From contig NADL03000124.1 of NCBI GenBank assembly GCA_002205965.3, positions 62,001 through 126,000 of the forward strand: a stretch of DNA of 64,000 bases, written 5' to 3'. The position numbers and the translations under genes are program-made. The notes below the pieces were generated by a model, which saw only the letters and a list, made by a program, of their open reading frames with translations, was not told the DNA's origin and made no database searches. Positions 53,519-62,093 of the stretch are shown here, one piece after another. The stretch is from Kappaphycus alvarezii. Its lineage: Eukaryota > Rhodophyta > Florideophyceae > Gigartinales > Solieriaceae. Each line of letters opens with the position of its first letter. Position 1 is the first letter of the stretch.

Positions 53519-54037
53519 TCAGGGTATGTGGTGATTTATGGGCATAATCGAAACACCCTCGAATTGTACTAAGTAGTATACTCGACGTTTCACTTTCTTC
53601 TTGTCAAGTATAGCGATAACTTCTTGTTCGACGATTTCATCGGCATCGATAGCCACAGAAAGAGATGACTTGTAATTTCCATCACGAATAAACTTCTTCA
53701 ATATGAACATATGAAATACATTGTGTGCCTTTATCATCGAAGGTGGTAATTCGATTCGATACGTTACAGGTCCCAACACTTCTAACACTCTGAAAGGTCC
53801 CATAAATCTCGGCTGGCACCTCTTCAGTAGATCAGAGCGAGATGAAGCGCCAGTGCCCTCGCTCTTTAGCATGACCAAATCGTTTGTTTGGAATTCAGTG
53901 TCTATTCGAGTTCTGCCAACGTAAAAGGCTTGAGCTGTTACGGCGTTTGACAGATTATCACGAGCCAACTGTCTAAAAGCCCTTCGTTTTTCTACATCTG
54001 TAGCTGCTGCCTGACACTGTATTTTGCAAGTACTCAC
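53519..54037 (-). pseudogene. Chromovirus integrase C-terminus with chromodomain
   Basis: 173 codons, open. Starts in the integrase tail (QLARDNLSNAVTAQAFYVGR), then LVMLKSEG, RCQPRFMGPFRVLEVLGPVT (GPF core of the GPY/F domain), LPPSMIKAHNVFHMFILKKF, and a chromodomain start EIVEQEVIAILDKKKVKRRV with YYLVQFEG. The chromodomain breaks off after its second strand (MPINHHIP, stop). Chromodomains of such elements bind histone marks and steer insertion; here it would not fold. Confidence 0.88.
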
Positions 54038-54172
54038 TTCACGGAAAAGACTAGAGTCTGGAATACGACCCAGATCAACTTCAACTGGCGTTAACCCAGT
54101 GATTTTGTTTCGGAAAGAGCTATAGGTAAACTCAAATTCAAATAATATGTTGCCCCAGTTTGTAGCATTCTC

Positions 54173-54876
54173 TTAGATGCATATTCGAAGAATGTGGACC
54201 AAAGTTCTGATCATATTCTCTGATTGCCCGTCTGTCTGAGGATGATCCTTCTTCGCGATCTTGAGCGTAATACTAAAAATCTCATTAAGGCCTCGAAAGT
54301 ACTTCGACTTACAGAGCTTGTCACGATCAAGAACCAATTTCTTTGGTGTGCCGTACTTCGAAAAAACGTTGTCGATGAACAGCTGCACAATCTCAGGTGT
54401 ATTGTTTGTCTTCGTTGTCGGAATGAATATTGAACGTTTGGAAAACTTCTCGAAAATGACAAGGATAGCGTCGTTTCCTTTCTGTGTCTTCGGGAACTCA
54501 AAAACGAAATCTGAAGTAATGACATCCCAACACTTTTCCGGAATATCATGTGGCTGTACAATCCTTGTCTTGCAGTGTGTTTGTCTTTGTTCTTCTGACA
54601 TTCTGAATAAGCTCCAACAAGTTTCTCAAGGTCCTTGTACATTCCTTTCCAGTAATAGTAACGCGCGCAAGCATAGTACGCCTTCTCAGTGGCAAAGCTT
54701 GCCGGCTCTTGAACTGGGTTGATCGCTTTTGTTCTGAGTATTGTGTTGTCCGGGACATATATTCGTCTAAAATTATTGTCAATACAGTACAGTGTGTCTC
54801 TTTCCAGGATATATTTACGAGAGAAAATTGCTGTCTTGCAGTTTGGAGGGGGCTGGTTTTGTTTCAAAAAAGTCAA
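54173..54876 (-). pseudogene. Chromovirus integrase zinc domain and core
   Basis: Zinc-domain part: KAYYACARYYYWKGMYKDLE and YSECQKN (54876-54603; second frame), then the core WDVITSDFVFEFPKTQKGND, VLDRDKLCKSKYFRG and HPQTDGQSENM. The three acidic catalytic residues (D in SDF, D in LDRD, E in SEN) are all present. One frame change separates zinc domain and core near 54590. Confidence 0.87.
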
Positions 54877-55726
54877 TAGATTTTTTTGAACCCATTCATC
54901 CTTTTCATATGCCGTCTAAATTTCTCTTAAGAGAGAACTGTCTTTCAAACGTAGATATTTGAACTGCGGTCTGTGGACGCAACGACTGAGAGCGTCTGCG
55001 GCTGAATTATTCGAGACTGAGATGTGTTCAACCTTAAATCCAAAGCTCTGTAGTTCGTCCAACCAACGCATTTACCGACGTGATAGCTTCGCCTTCGATT
55101 GAAGGTATCTGATTGGTTCATGGTCCGTTCTGAGAGTGAAAGTTGTGTATCTGAGATATACATCCTATTCCCGTAGAGCGATCATTGCGGCGAGAAGTTC
55201 TTGGTCTCCAGTATCACAACGGGATTCAGTATCTGATAGTCTATGTGATAAAAACGCCACAGGATGTCCATTCTGTTCAAGTATAGCTCCTAAGGCATAT
55301 TTCGAGGCGTCAGCGGTGACCAAAAACTAAGAGTCGTGTTTGGATTACGTAGTACGGGTGCAGTGGTCATTTACTTCCTGAGAGCTTCACAGGAATCTTG
55401 TTGGTATCGATTTCATTGATACGCTTTTTGGCGAACCAAGTCGGATATGAAAGAGATGTGAAAGAAGTCTTGCAAAAAGCTGCTGGAGCATTTAAAAGGC
55501 CAAAAAATAAAACTTTCCACTCAAACGAGCCAAATCGTGTCCTGATTGCTGTTTTGTGACAATCCTCTTCATTGATTCGCATCTGCTGGTATCCCCAATT
55601 GAGATTGATTTGAGAAAATTCAGATGCTCCTGAAATCTGGTCAAGGGTCTCATTAATGAGAGGCAATGGGTTGGCGTCTGATATGGTGATCTTATTCAAA
55701 GTACTGTAGTTACAGACCATTCTCAT
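54877..55726 (-). pseudogene. Chromovirus RT (internally deleted) and RNase H
   Basis: RT starts RMVCNYSTLNKITISDANPL at 55726. Motif A reads FSQINLNWGYQQM, with Asp changed to Asn, and FGLLNAPAAF follows. Then CKTSFTSLSYPTWFAKK leads directly to RNase H: the whole palm after the APAAF box, including YxDD, and the connection are missing (deletion junction about 55420-55490). RNase H follows in pieces (APVLRNPNT, VTADASKYALGAIL, EQNGHPVAFLSHRLSDTES, LRTDHEPIRYLQSK) down to about 54900. Inactive. Confidence 0.85.
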
Positions 55727-56560
55727 GTCTCAATTCTCCTTCTTGACGAAGAAAACAGGAGCTCCACATGGTGATCTCGAAGGACGTATCAGTCCTTTGT
55801 CTAAGAGCTTCCGTAGTTGCTTCTCTAGTTCCTTGAGTTCAGACGTAGATACTCGAATCATTGGCCTGGCCGTGGGGAATACCCTGCTTTCATAATAATA
55901 TCATAAGTTATTCCACGGGTAGGTGGAGGATCCTGAGGAAGTTTTCACGAAATATATCATGAAATTCCGAAATAAGTTCATCCAATGGAGGCGCACAATC
56001 AACTTCCTTCACACTATCGGTAAGTATCTCGGTTATTGGACTGCGTAGAACTCAAAGTTTCCACTCCTTGTGGCCTTGGGTAGTTTCCGGAAAGATATCA
56101 TTTTGAAAAAAGAAGTACTAGTTTTCTCTTTGGCTGTCTTAGCCTTGATCGTGTGTCTCGTCCCATCTTTCCGAGTAAATGTGAGCGTATCTGATTTCCA
56201 GTCAATGGCAGGATTTTCTCTAGCCACGTCCTCCCTAGAATCAGAAGGGGGTTTGAGCTTTTTCATGCATGTGAATGACATAAATGTCTTCCGCCGAGAG
56301 GTGCCCTTCCATATTCAGAACTGACGAGATTTCTCCAATAAATTCCACGTTCGAGCCATTTCCAAGCATAAGCTCCAGATATTTTACAGTCTAGATGTCT
56401 ATTCCCAGTTCTATGGCGTCTTTGTAAGTCATGAAATTGTGAGACGCAAATGAATCGATCAATGTATTGACTGGACGTCCTGCGAGCGTTGCGCCATAAA
56501 CTGACTCTTTCCTCTCCTCCAGATTATGGCGAATAGTGAAGGAGGCGACGTTTCATAGCC
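55727..56560 (-). pseudogene. Chromovirus protease and protease-RT linker
   Basis: Protease at about 56500-56440 reads RPVNTLIDSFASHNFM: the DSG active site has become DSF. It is followed by a beta-rich region and the 82-codon frame 56281-56033 containing NPAIDWKSDTLTFTRKDG, the usual segment between protease and RT. 56032-55727 is the broken start of RT. Confidence 0.78.
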
Positions 56561-56639
56561 ATCTCAAGTAGCCACACCAGCGTGCGGCGAGTCAGTTTTT
56601 TGAATGTCGGTTCTATCTGCGCTTCTCGATGTCCTTGCG

Positions 56640-57605
56640 GCAAGGATGATTGGGATCGCTGAAAGGTTTCTTACCGCATATGCAACAGCGGTCGCTGGAC
56701 GGTACAGGCGTCTTTTGCCCTTCTTTGCCGGACCCCATGAGACAGCTTCTGGATCTTTGTGTTTGCTTGCCATCTCAGAATTCTCTGACTTATTCTCTCC
56801 GTTTGCATTTGCGCTTCTATTACGTCGTCCACCTGCAAAACTTTTGTTGTCTTGCTGGTATTTATGCGACGTCTCCGATATTGTCATAGAGAGCTCAAGA
56901 GTTCTAGATAATCAAGTGCTGACTGCATATTGGGATTTCCATACTTGTCCAGCGACTGCGATGTTGGAAACTTCTCTGTAAACTTTCCTTTCATAAACAC
57001 GAAATGCTGTTGGAAAAACATATGTATGCCTCATTGATTTTCGTTCCACAGAGCATTACTAAAGCTTCGAATTTAGATATGAAATCTTCCAACTTCTTGA
57101 AGTCATCGCGTTTCTTCTCCATCAGTTGAACGCGAGCTTGAGCAATATCGTTTGCAGGAACGAATAAATCAGCCATAGCTATACGAAGTTCTTCACGGGT
57201 TTTGGGCTTCTTGTCGTCCTGCTCGAGATGCGTTGTCCAAGTAGCTGCACGATCTTGAAGATGACACTCTGGCAATGCCATCATTTTCTCAGGTGAGTAA
57301 TTGCAAAGTGCTCCATACTTGCTAATAGAATAGAAAAAGCTTCGAACCTTTTCAGAAGTTTGGTCAGACGGTTTCTTCGTGAACATAGGAACAGGTGGAG
57401 CTTTGAAGCTAGAGCTGAGAGAGGGTATTTAAACTGTATTAGCAATTTTGATTTGATTGAAAGCGTTTTGTAGCGTTTGAATTAACTCTGCTTGTTGCTG
57501 TACTGTTTCTTGTAACGTTTGAATTTGCTGCTGTAACTGCGCCAAGGGACGTTCAGTGTTTGTAGCAGTCCCTTCGGGATCGTGATTTCGAGTTAGGCGA
57601 CGCAT
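56640..57605 (-). pseudogene. Chromovirus Gag
   Basis: The ATG at 57605 starts MRRLTRNHDPEG, then a Gln-rich coiled coil (QLQQQIQTLQETVQQQAELI), one in-frame TAA at about 57430, and the capsid region (57386-56991: MMALPECHLQDRAATWTTHL, LRIAMADLFVPANDIAQARV, LEDFISKFEALVMLCG). A nucleocapsid finger lies near 56690 (RCCICGKKPFSDPNHPC). I chose the internal ATG because the upstream one (57665) lies in the LTR. Confidence 0.82.
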
Positions 57606-57647
57606 AGTTGACGTGTGTTGTTCCGGAATCAAATGGATGCAACCAAT

Positions 57648-57858
57648 TGTAAGAGTGTGGGGCACTCTGTTTCGATAATGACAAAAAACAAAAGATGTTG
57701 TCCTTTTTTACCATGATGAGAAAGAGAGACAAGCGTCAATACTACTGAGAGAAAAGAAATAGTTCAGGATTGATCATGAAATCTTGAAATAAATGGATGT
57801 CTGAAATGCAAGGCGACTAAACGGTTGCTATGACATTGCTAGTGAATACTCTCTTGCA
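57648..57858 (-). repeat. Chromovirus 5' LTR
   Basis: 211 bp, ends TGTAAGAG on the plus-strand left and TTGCA on the right. Adjacent on the left is the primer site (TGGTTGCATCC on the minus strand). Confidence 0.9.
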
Positions 57859-57863
57859 CAATT

Positions 57864-58765
57864 CAAAATATTCTCCCTGAATTTGTCGACACCAAATTCT
57901 TGATGAAATGAAGATATTACCCAGCGAGACCAAGAAATTTACGCAACTCCGTTCAGTTGATAGGAACGGGGGCCTTCTTGAAGACATCAATATTTCCCTC
58001 GTTGATGCCGAATACAAGCTTTTCTACGAAGTGACCAAGCAGCTTTACGCTTGGCATTGAAAAGCGTTTTTCGAAACCTTAAGCTAAATTTCCAGTTTCA
58101 CTTCCCCGACTGCCTTGAAAACGACAGTTATGTAGTCAGTATGCTCATCCATCGAGTTAGAGAATATAGCGACATCCAAATGGACTCGAGCTAAGGTTAG
58201 ATTTTTAAGACGTAAGCTCTCATGCTCTGGAATTTAGAAGGCATGTTCAATAGACCTTATGAAATCATCTCGAACTTAAAAGTACCAAAAACGCTGATGA
58301 AGGTAGAAATTTCCTCAACTTCTTCGGCCGTACGTATTTACCAGTACCTCACAAACCAATCAGAGCTAAAAAATGGAACTAACTTTCAAGAAATCGAGAA
58401 TATCTTCTATCTTGGGCATTGATCAGCGATCCGCCTTCATTTTGCAGTTGAGTGTGATAATCTATGGAAAAATGAGGCCCAATTCTCTATTTTGTTACGG
58501 TGACGACTAGTAACGACCACTTAGACGACCTGACGGTGATGATCAGAGTATCTAACATGTTTTCTACTTCTCGACGGGAAGTTTCGCTGTGTCGAGGCGA
58601 CATTCGGTGAGCTCTATGGTAGATAGGGGTAGGGCCATTAATTTCAAAGGAATAATTCGTCGGTACGGCTGCAAGATGTAGCTTTTTCTGGTCCAGGAGA
58701 CGATTTAGCTCAAAAGAACATAGAGCAGAGATAGAGAACCGCCATGTTTCCTTGCTGAGATCCAA
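57864..58765 (-). pseudogene. Ty3-3 reverse transcriptase
   Basis: A 92-codon open frame (58765-58487) begins DLSKETWRFS and runs without a stop into NYSFEINGPTPIYHRAHRMS and NMLDTLIITVRSSKWSLLVV, the N-terminal RT segment like Ty3-1. Further down: ARVHLDVAIFSNSMDEHTDY at about 58200-58140, where YLDD has lost one Asp codon (HLD-V), and LLGHFVEKLVFGINEG and LRKFLGLAG with YLHFIKNL at about 58040-57880. RNase H continues at 52715, beyond the chromovirus, across its CAATT duplication. Inactive. Confidence 0.82.
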
Positions 58766-58905
58766 CTCTTCCTCATCCCCATCATCGTCGTGACATGATG
58801 TTTTCCATCATTTACCGAAGTCACTTCTCCGGAGTAGTATTGGTTATCTAGAGGCCGAAAAACTTCCACTCGATTACCAGAGACAGGTAGAACAGGAGTT
58901 GAGTC
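58740..58905 (-). other. Tudor-like domain segment of the composite retroelement
   Basis: The minus frames give NRVEVFRPLDNQYYSGEVTS, then DGKHHV and DDDGDEEELDLSKETWRF. The pattern V-x-V-(x)n-YY-G-(x)n-H-V-x-YDDGD-E-L is that of a small Tudor/Agenet-like barrel seen C-terminal to integrase in some retroelements. One frame change occurs within it. Assignment by pattern only. Confidence 0.55.
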
Positions 58906-59029
58906 ACCATCTCCAGTATTTTCAGGAACTGTACCATTGTCATCCAATAAACCTGTTTCATCAGAAGAAGTTATGCCAGATTCATCAAGAGCCGAAGCGA
59001 CCTCTCTGTCAAGTACGTCAATGCTCTCT

Positions 59030-60100
59030 TGAGTTAATAATGTGAAAGAGTATTTTTCGAGCGCGGGACGTACATCTTCAAAAGCTGCCTTGATAGTATG
59101 ACCGAAAGAGCCGGGGATTGTGATCGTTCCAGATGAACGATCAATTGCCAAAACAGATCTTGGCGAAATCTATCTGGCTCTTTTCTCCTTGTCATGCCTG
59201 ACAAAACTTCAACTTGATCACAAGCAGACAGCTTTAAATCAGTAACAAGTCGCTTGTTACGAGCGGAGAATTTCCGTGAGATTTCACTTAGCTTCAATCT
59301 GGAGCTGTGTATCAAGAAGCTCAGTACCTAGTTCAGGGACGTTTGACCACATAGTGACTTGTCTTGTGAAGCCTTTCGCCATTTCAAAATCGGACAGAAT
59401 ATCGGAACCATACATATCATTTGATACGCGCACTGCTTGGATAGCTGCGAGTTCCGAGCTCGTATTATTTCCATGCAGCAAACGAAGAAATATGCTGCGT
59501 ATCACACAATGCTTCGACTCAACAACATTTTTGTTGTTTCTTCTGGATGGTATGTTCTTGAACGTGACACCAAGTGATGATAGATACTTAGTGAACACTT
59601 CATGGTTGAAAGCCTGGTCACCGAGCACAGCAGTAGGCGGCCAGAACTGATTCACCCAGGAAGACTCAAAGCCAAGAACCGCGTCTTTCAAAGAGTATTC
59701 GGCAAAATTTAGCAAGACGAATAACGTGTAGAAGAGTCCATGATGTGCATGCTGCACAAGTCGGAGAGATAGAAATAATCGACGCATACCAACTCGTTAA
59801 AAAGCGGCTTAACGAGCTTTTAGAAACCTTCCGCGTACCCTGAGGTCTAGATTTATGAAGACATCCAGCACAATTCTCTACAGTATCGTCGAGATATCTT
59901 TCAACGGAGTCATTCGAAAAAACTGTTATGAATGAGGAGGAGCTTGATATCAGAGTAAGACGCGTGTCCACATACATGTCGATGAACCTTATCGAGTGTA
60001 TGCTTGATAGTCATACAGGAGAATTCCTGAATTGGCATTCCAAACAAACTATTTAGAACACCCTGAAGAAGAAAGCAAAGAATCAGAGCTTGAGGCATTC
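59030..60100 (-). pseudogene. Integrase upstream of the Tudor-like segment
   Basis: In order on the minus strand: HRHVCGHASYSDIKLLLIHN (His pair, about 59990), CAGCLHKSRPQGT (Cys pair, about 59870), VCVDYFYLSD (first Asp, about 59785), VLGDQAFNHEVFTKYLSSLG (second Asp, about 59620), NNKNVVESKH (Glu, about 59520), then IRSIFLRLLHG, AIQAVRVSNDMYGSDILSDF and EMAKGFTRQV. 59284-59787 is open for 167 codons. The C-terminal part, KFSARNKRLVTDLKLSACDQ with VEVLSG and LAIDRSSGTITIPGSFGHTI, lies at 59250-59050. All catalytic and zinc residues are present, although spread over frames. Confidence 0.82.
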
Positions 60101-60639
60101 ATGACCGTAAATCTAGGAATGTAAGAGTGCATTTCGTGATCAGAAAGTGTAATAGATTTACTAAAACCGCCAGGAGTTGTGAAACGACCACAGTTAGATC
60201 CCATGTGAACAATAAACGGTTTTGCAGTGACATTGCATCCTGCAGTCCACTGAGAGGAGACTTCTAGAACCATGTGGTCGGATCATGACTCGTAATCAGA
60301 ATCGGATCGAGCAGAGAGAACAATAGATCCAAGTATAGATCCTTTAGAGCTACTGTGTTGCCCAAACCCGTACTGCATTGGGAATAGCCACTGAGACTGT
60401 GAGGGATCGGATCAAGTTGACCGCTTCATTGCAGATGCATGATTTTCACAAGGGCCTCGAGTTCGTACAATCAAATGGCTGAGTACGGTGCACCATCATC
60501 AAGGAGGGCACCTCGCGATAAATCAGTGATTTCAGGGGCATCTTTAATAGTTTCAAGCGGGGCGTCGGAAACATATGCCATATTCAACTTTACGAACTTG
60601 TTGTTACCTGCATGATTGCTTGCCCCACTGCTGCTGGTC

Positions 60640-61480
60640 GGCTAATTGGTTGAATTCATTGTAGCAGGAAGGGAACCATCATCATTGTGCTCAAGAGACC
60701 AATGGCCGTACTTACCCCACGTGTGGCACTTGGATTTTGACTTGAAGTCTGATATTTCTTGGGGAGAGAGCTCCTTCTTGCGTAACCTGCGAGTTCGCCT
60801 GTTCGCAACTTCACTTGGGCCAGTTGACATAGAAGAAAGGGACCTTGGAGCGTCAGTCACCATCTCATTGTCGCACTGCCACACGACAGCCGCAACCGAC
60901 TCGTATTGAATTGCCTTCTAGAAAGCATTCTTACCAGACGAGCGCGTAAGCTTATATGAGTTTTATGCATTAACAGCTGCGGACATTACACCAGGGTGCT
61001 GCGAAGGATCGATGTTGGCGTTTTGGATCAATGACCCTGCTGCAAGATTTTCCGGAATTTAGACAGCCACGCAATGAGAGTTGAGTCTAGTAAGAGCAAT
61101 GCTAAAAAGGTCTTCTTAATTTGCATGCGACTGACTGGATCCACGACGAAGACCAAGCAACTTGACATAATATGCATAAACAGCATTGCAAACTGATAGC
61201 GCATCCATCTTGTAGACTGCATCGACAATTGCATCCACGCCATAGTCAGAACAAACTGTGGAATCATCAAAGGCACCTCCACCTATTTTGGCTATTCCAT
61301 ACAGCTGTGATCGTAGAAACATCCGCGAGAATCCTCTGCAACTTTGTTTGCATTTCCATCTGGAAGGGAATCATTGAAGGCACACCATCGCTTAAAAGCT
61401 TTTGCGTAAGCTTCTTGATCTCCACTACCGTTTATCCAATGGCGAATTCTGCGGAGCCAAGGAAAACGAGGTCTAGACGG
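60640..61480 (-). pseudogene. Gag with CCHH-type knuckle of the composite retroelement
   Basis: From about 61460: PWLRRIRHWINGSGDQEAYA and KRWCAFNDSLPDG, LYGIAKIGGGAFDD (61300) and YGVDAIVDAVYKMDALSV, and HPGVMSAAVNA; then 60884-60642 with QEISDFKSKSKCHTWGKYGH followed by WSLEHNDDGSLP, a CxxC-x4-H-x4-H knuckle whose second Cys is Trp. Between this and the integrase (60100-60640) the protease cannot be identified; a frame 60273-60049 shows no DSG or DTG. Confidence 0.72.
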
Positions 61481-62093
61481 TGAAACGTTGGCCTAATAGG
61501 GGCTATAACTATAAAGTTCGGGATTCGGGTGACCAAGGGATCCAACTTAAGAACAGGATAAAAAGAACAAAAAACTTTGACCAACTGCAAAACTTTAGTT
61601 GATCGGTGGAATAGGTCAGACCAACTGCAGAATAAAGAACAGGAGAACTTGGAGCTAAGATCAGTGGACCAGAGATCACGGACAGTGGATTGGGGAGCAA
61701 CTTGGGCAGCTGTTGGATCTTGGATCTAGAGCTGCTCGGAACAATTTTTCGAGGATCAGGGGTGGAACTGGTTCGTCGCAGGAGTTCGTGTCGGAATAGT
61801 CCTCGTCGCAGGGCACTGACGCTCGCCTAAGTAGAAAAAAATGGAGGAACTGGGTCCAGCCAAAAGGCAAGCGGTTGTCGGCGTGTCTTGGGTAATTTTT
61901 CCGGGCGTACTGTAATGTGACGAGCCACACCACAAATTAAAATTCAAAGCGTCGGGGAAAAGCGTACAGTAGAGCAAATAGATCAAACTACTACTGTACT
62001 GTATCCATTTACATAGCAACCAATTGTTGCTTTTCATACAATCAATAACAAAGGGAGAGACATCAATCTTTCTCTTGCTGTCTTTAAAGTGCA
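61481..62093. other. No recognisable gene
   Basis: Spacer upstream of the gag relic (its 5' untranslated region or LTR would lie here, but no repeat partner is found). Overlapping frames of up to 112 codons on the minus strand lack motifs. Confidence 0.4.

Larger units (their letters stand above)
52721..57858 (-). mobile_element. Ty3/gypsy chromovirus, complete outline
   Basis: The element is 5,138 bp, with LTRs of 212 bp (52721-52932) and 211 bp (57648-57858) and a perfect CAATT duplication (52716-52720 and 57859-57863). On the minus strand: LTR (TGCAAGAGAG ... CTTACA), primer site starting TGGTTGCATCC two bases later, gag from ATG 57605, protease, RT, RNase H, integrase with chromodomain, a 590-bp 3' untranslated part, purine tract AAAAGGAGGGTAAG, LTR. 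The RT has a large internal deletion. It is inserted between RT and RNase H of the older element Ty3-3. Confidence 0.93.
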
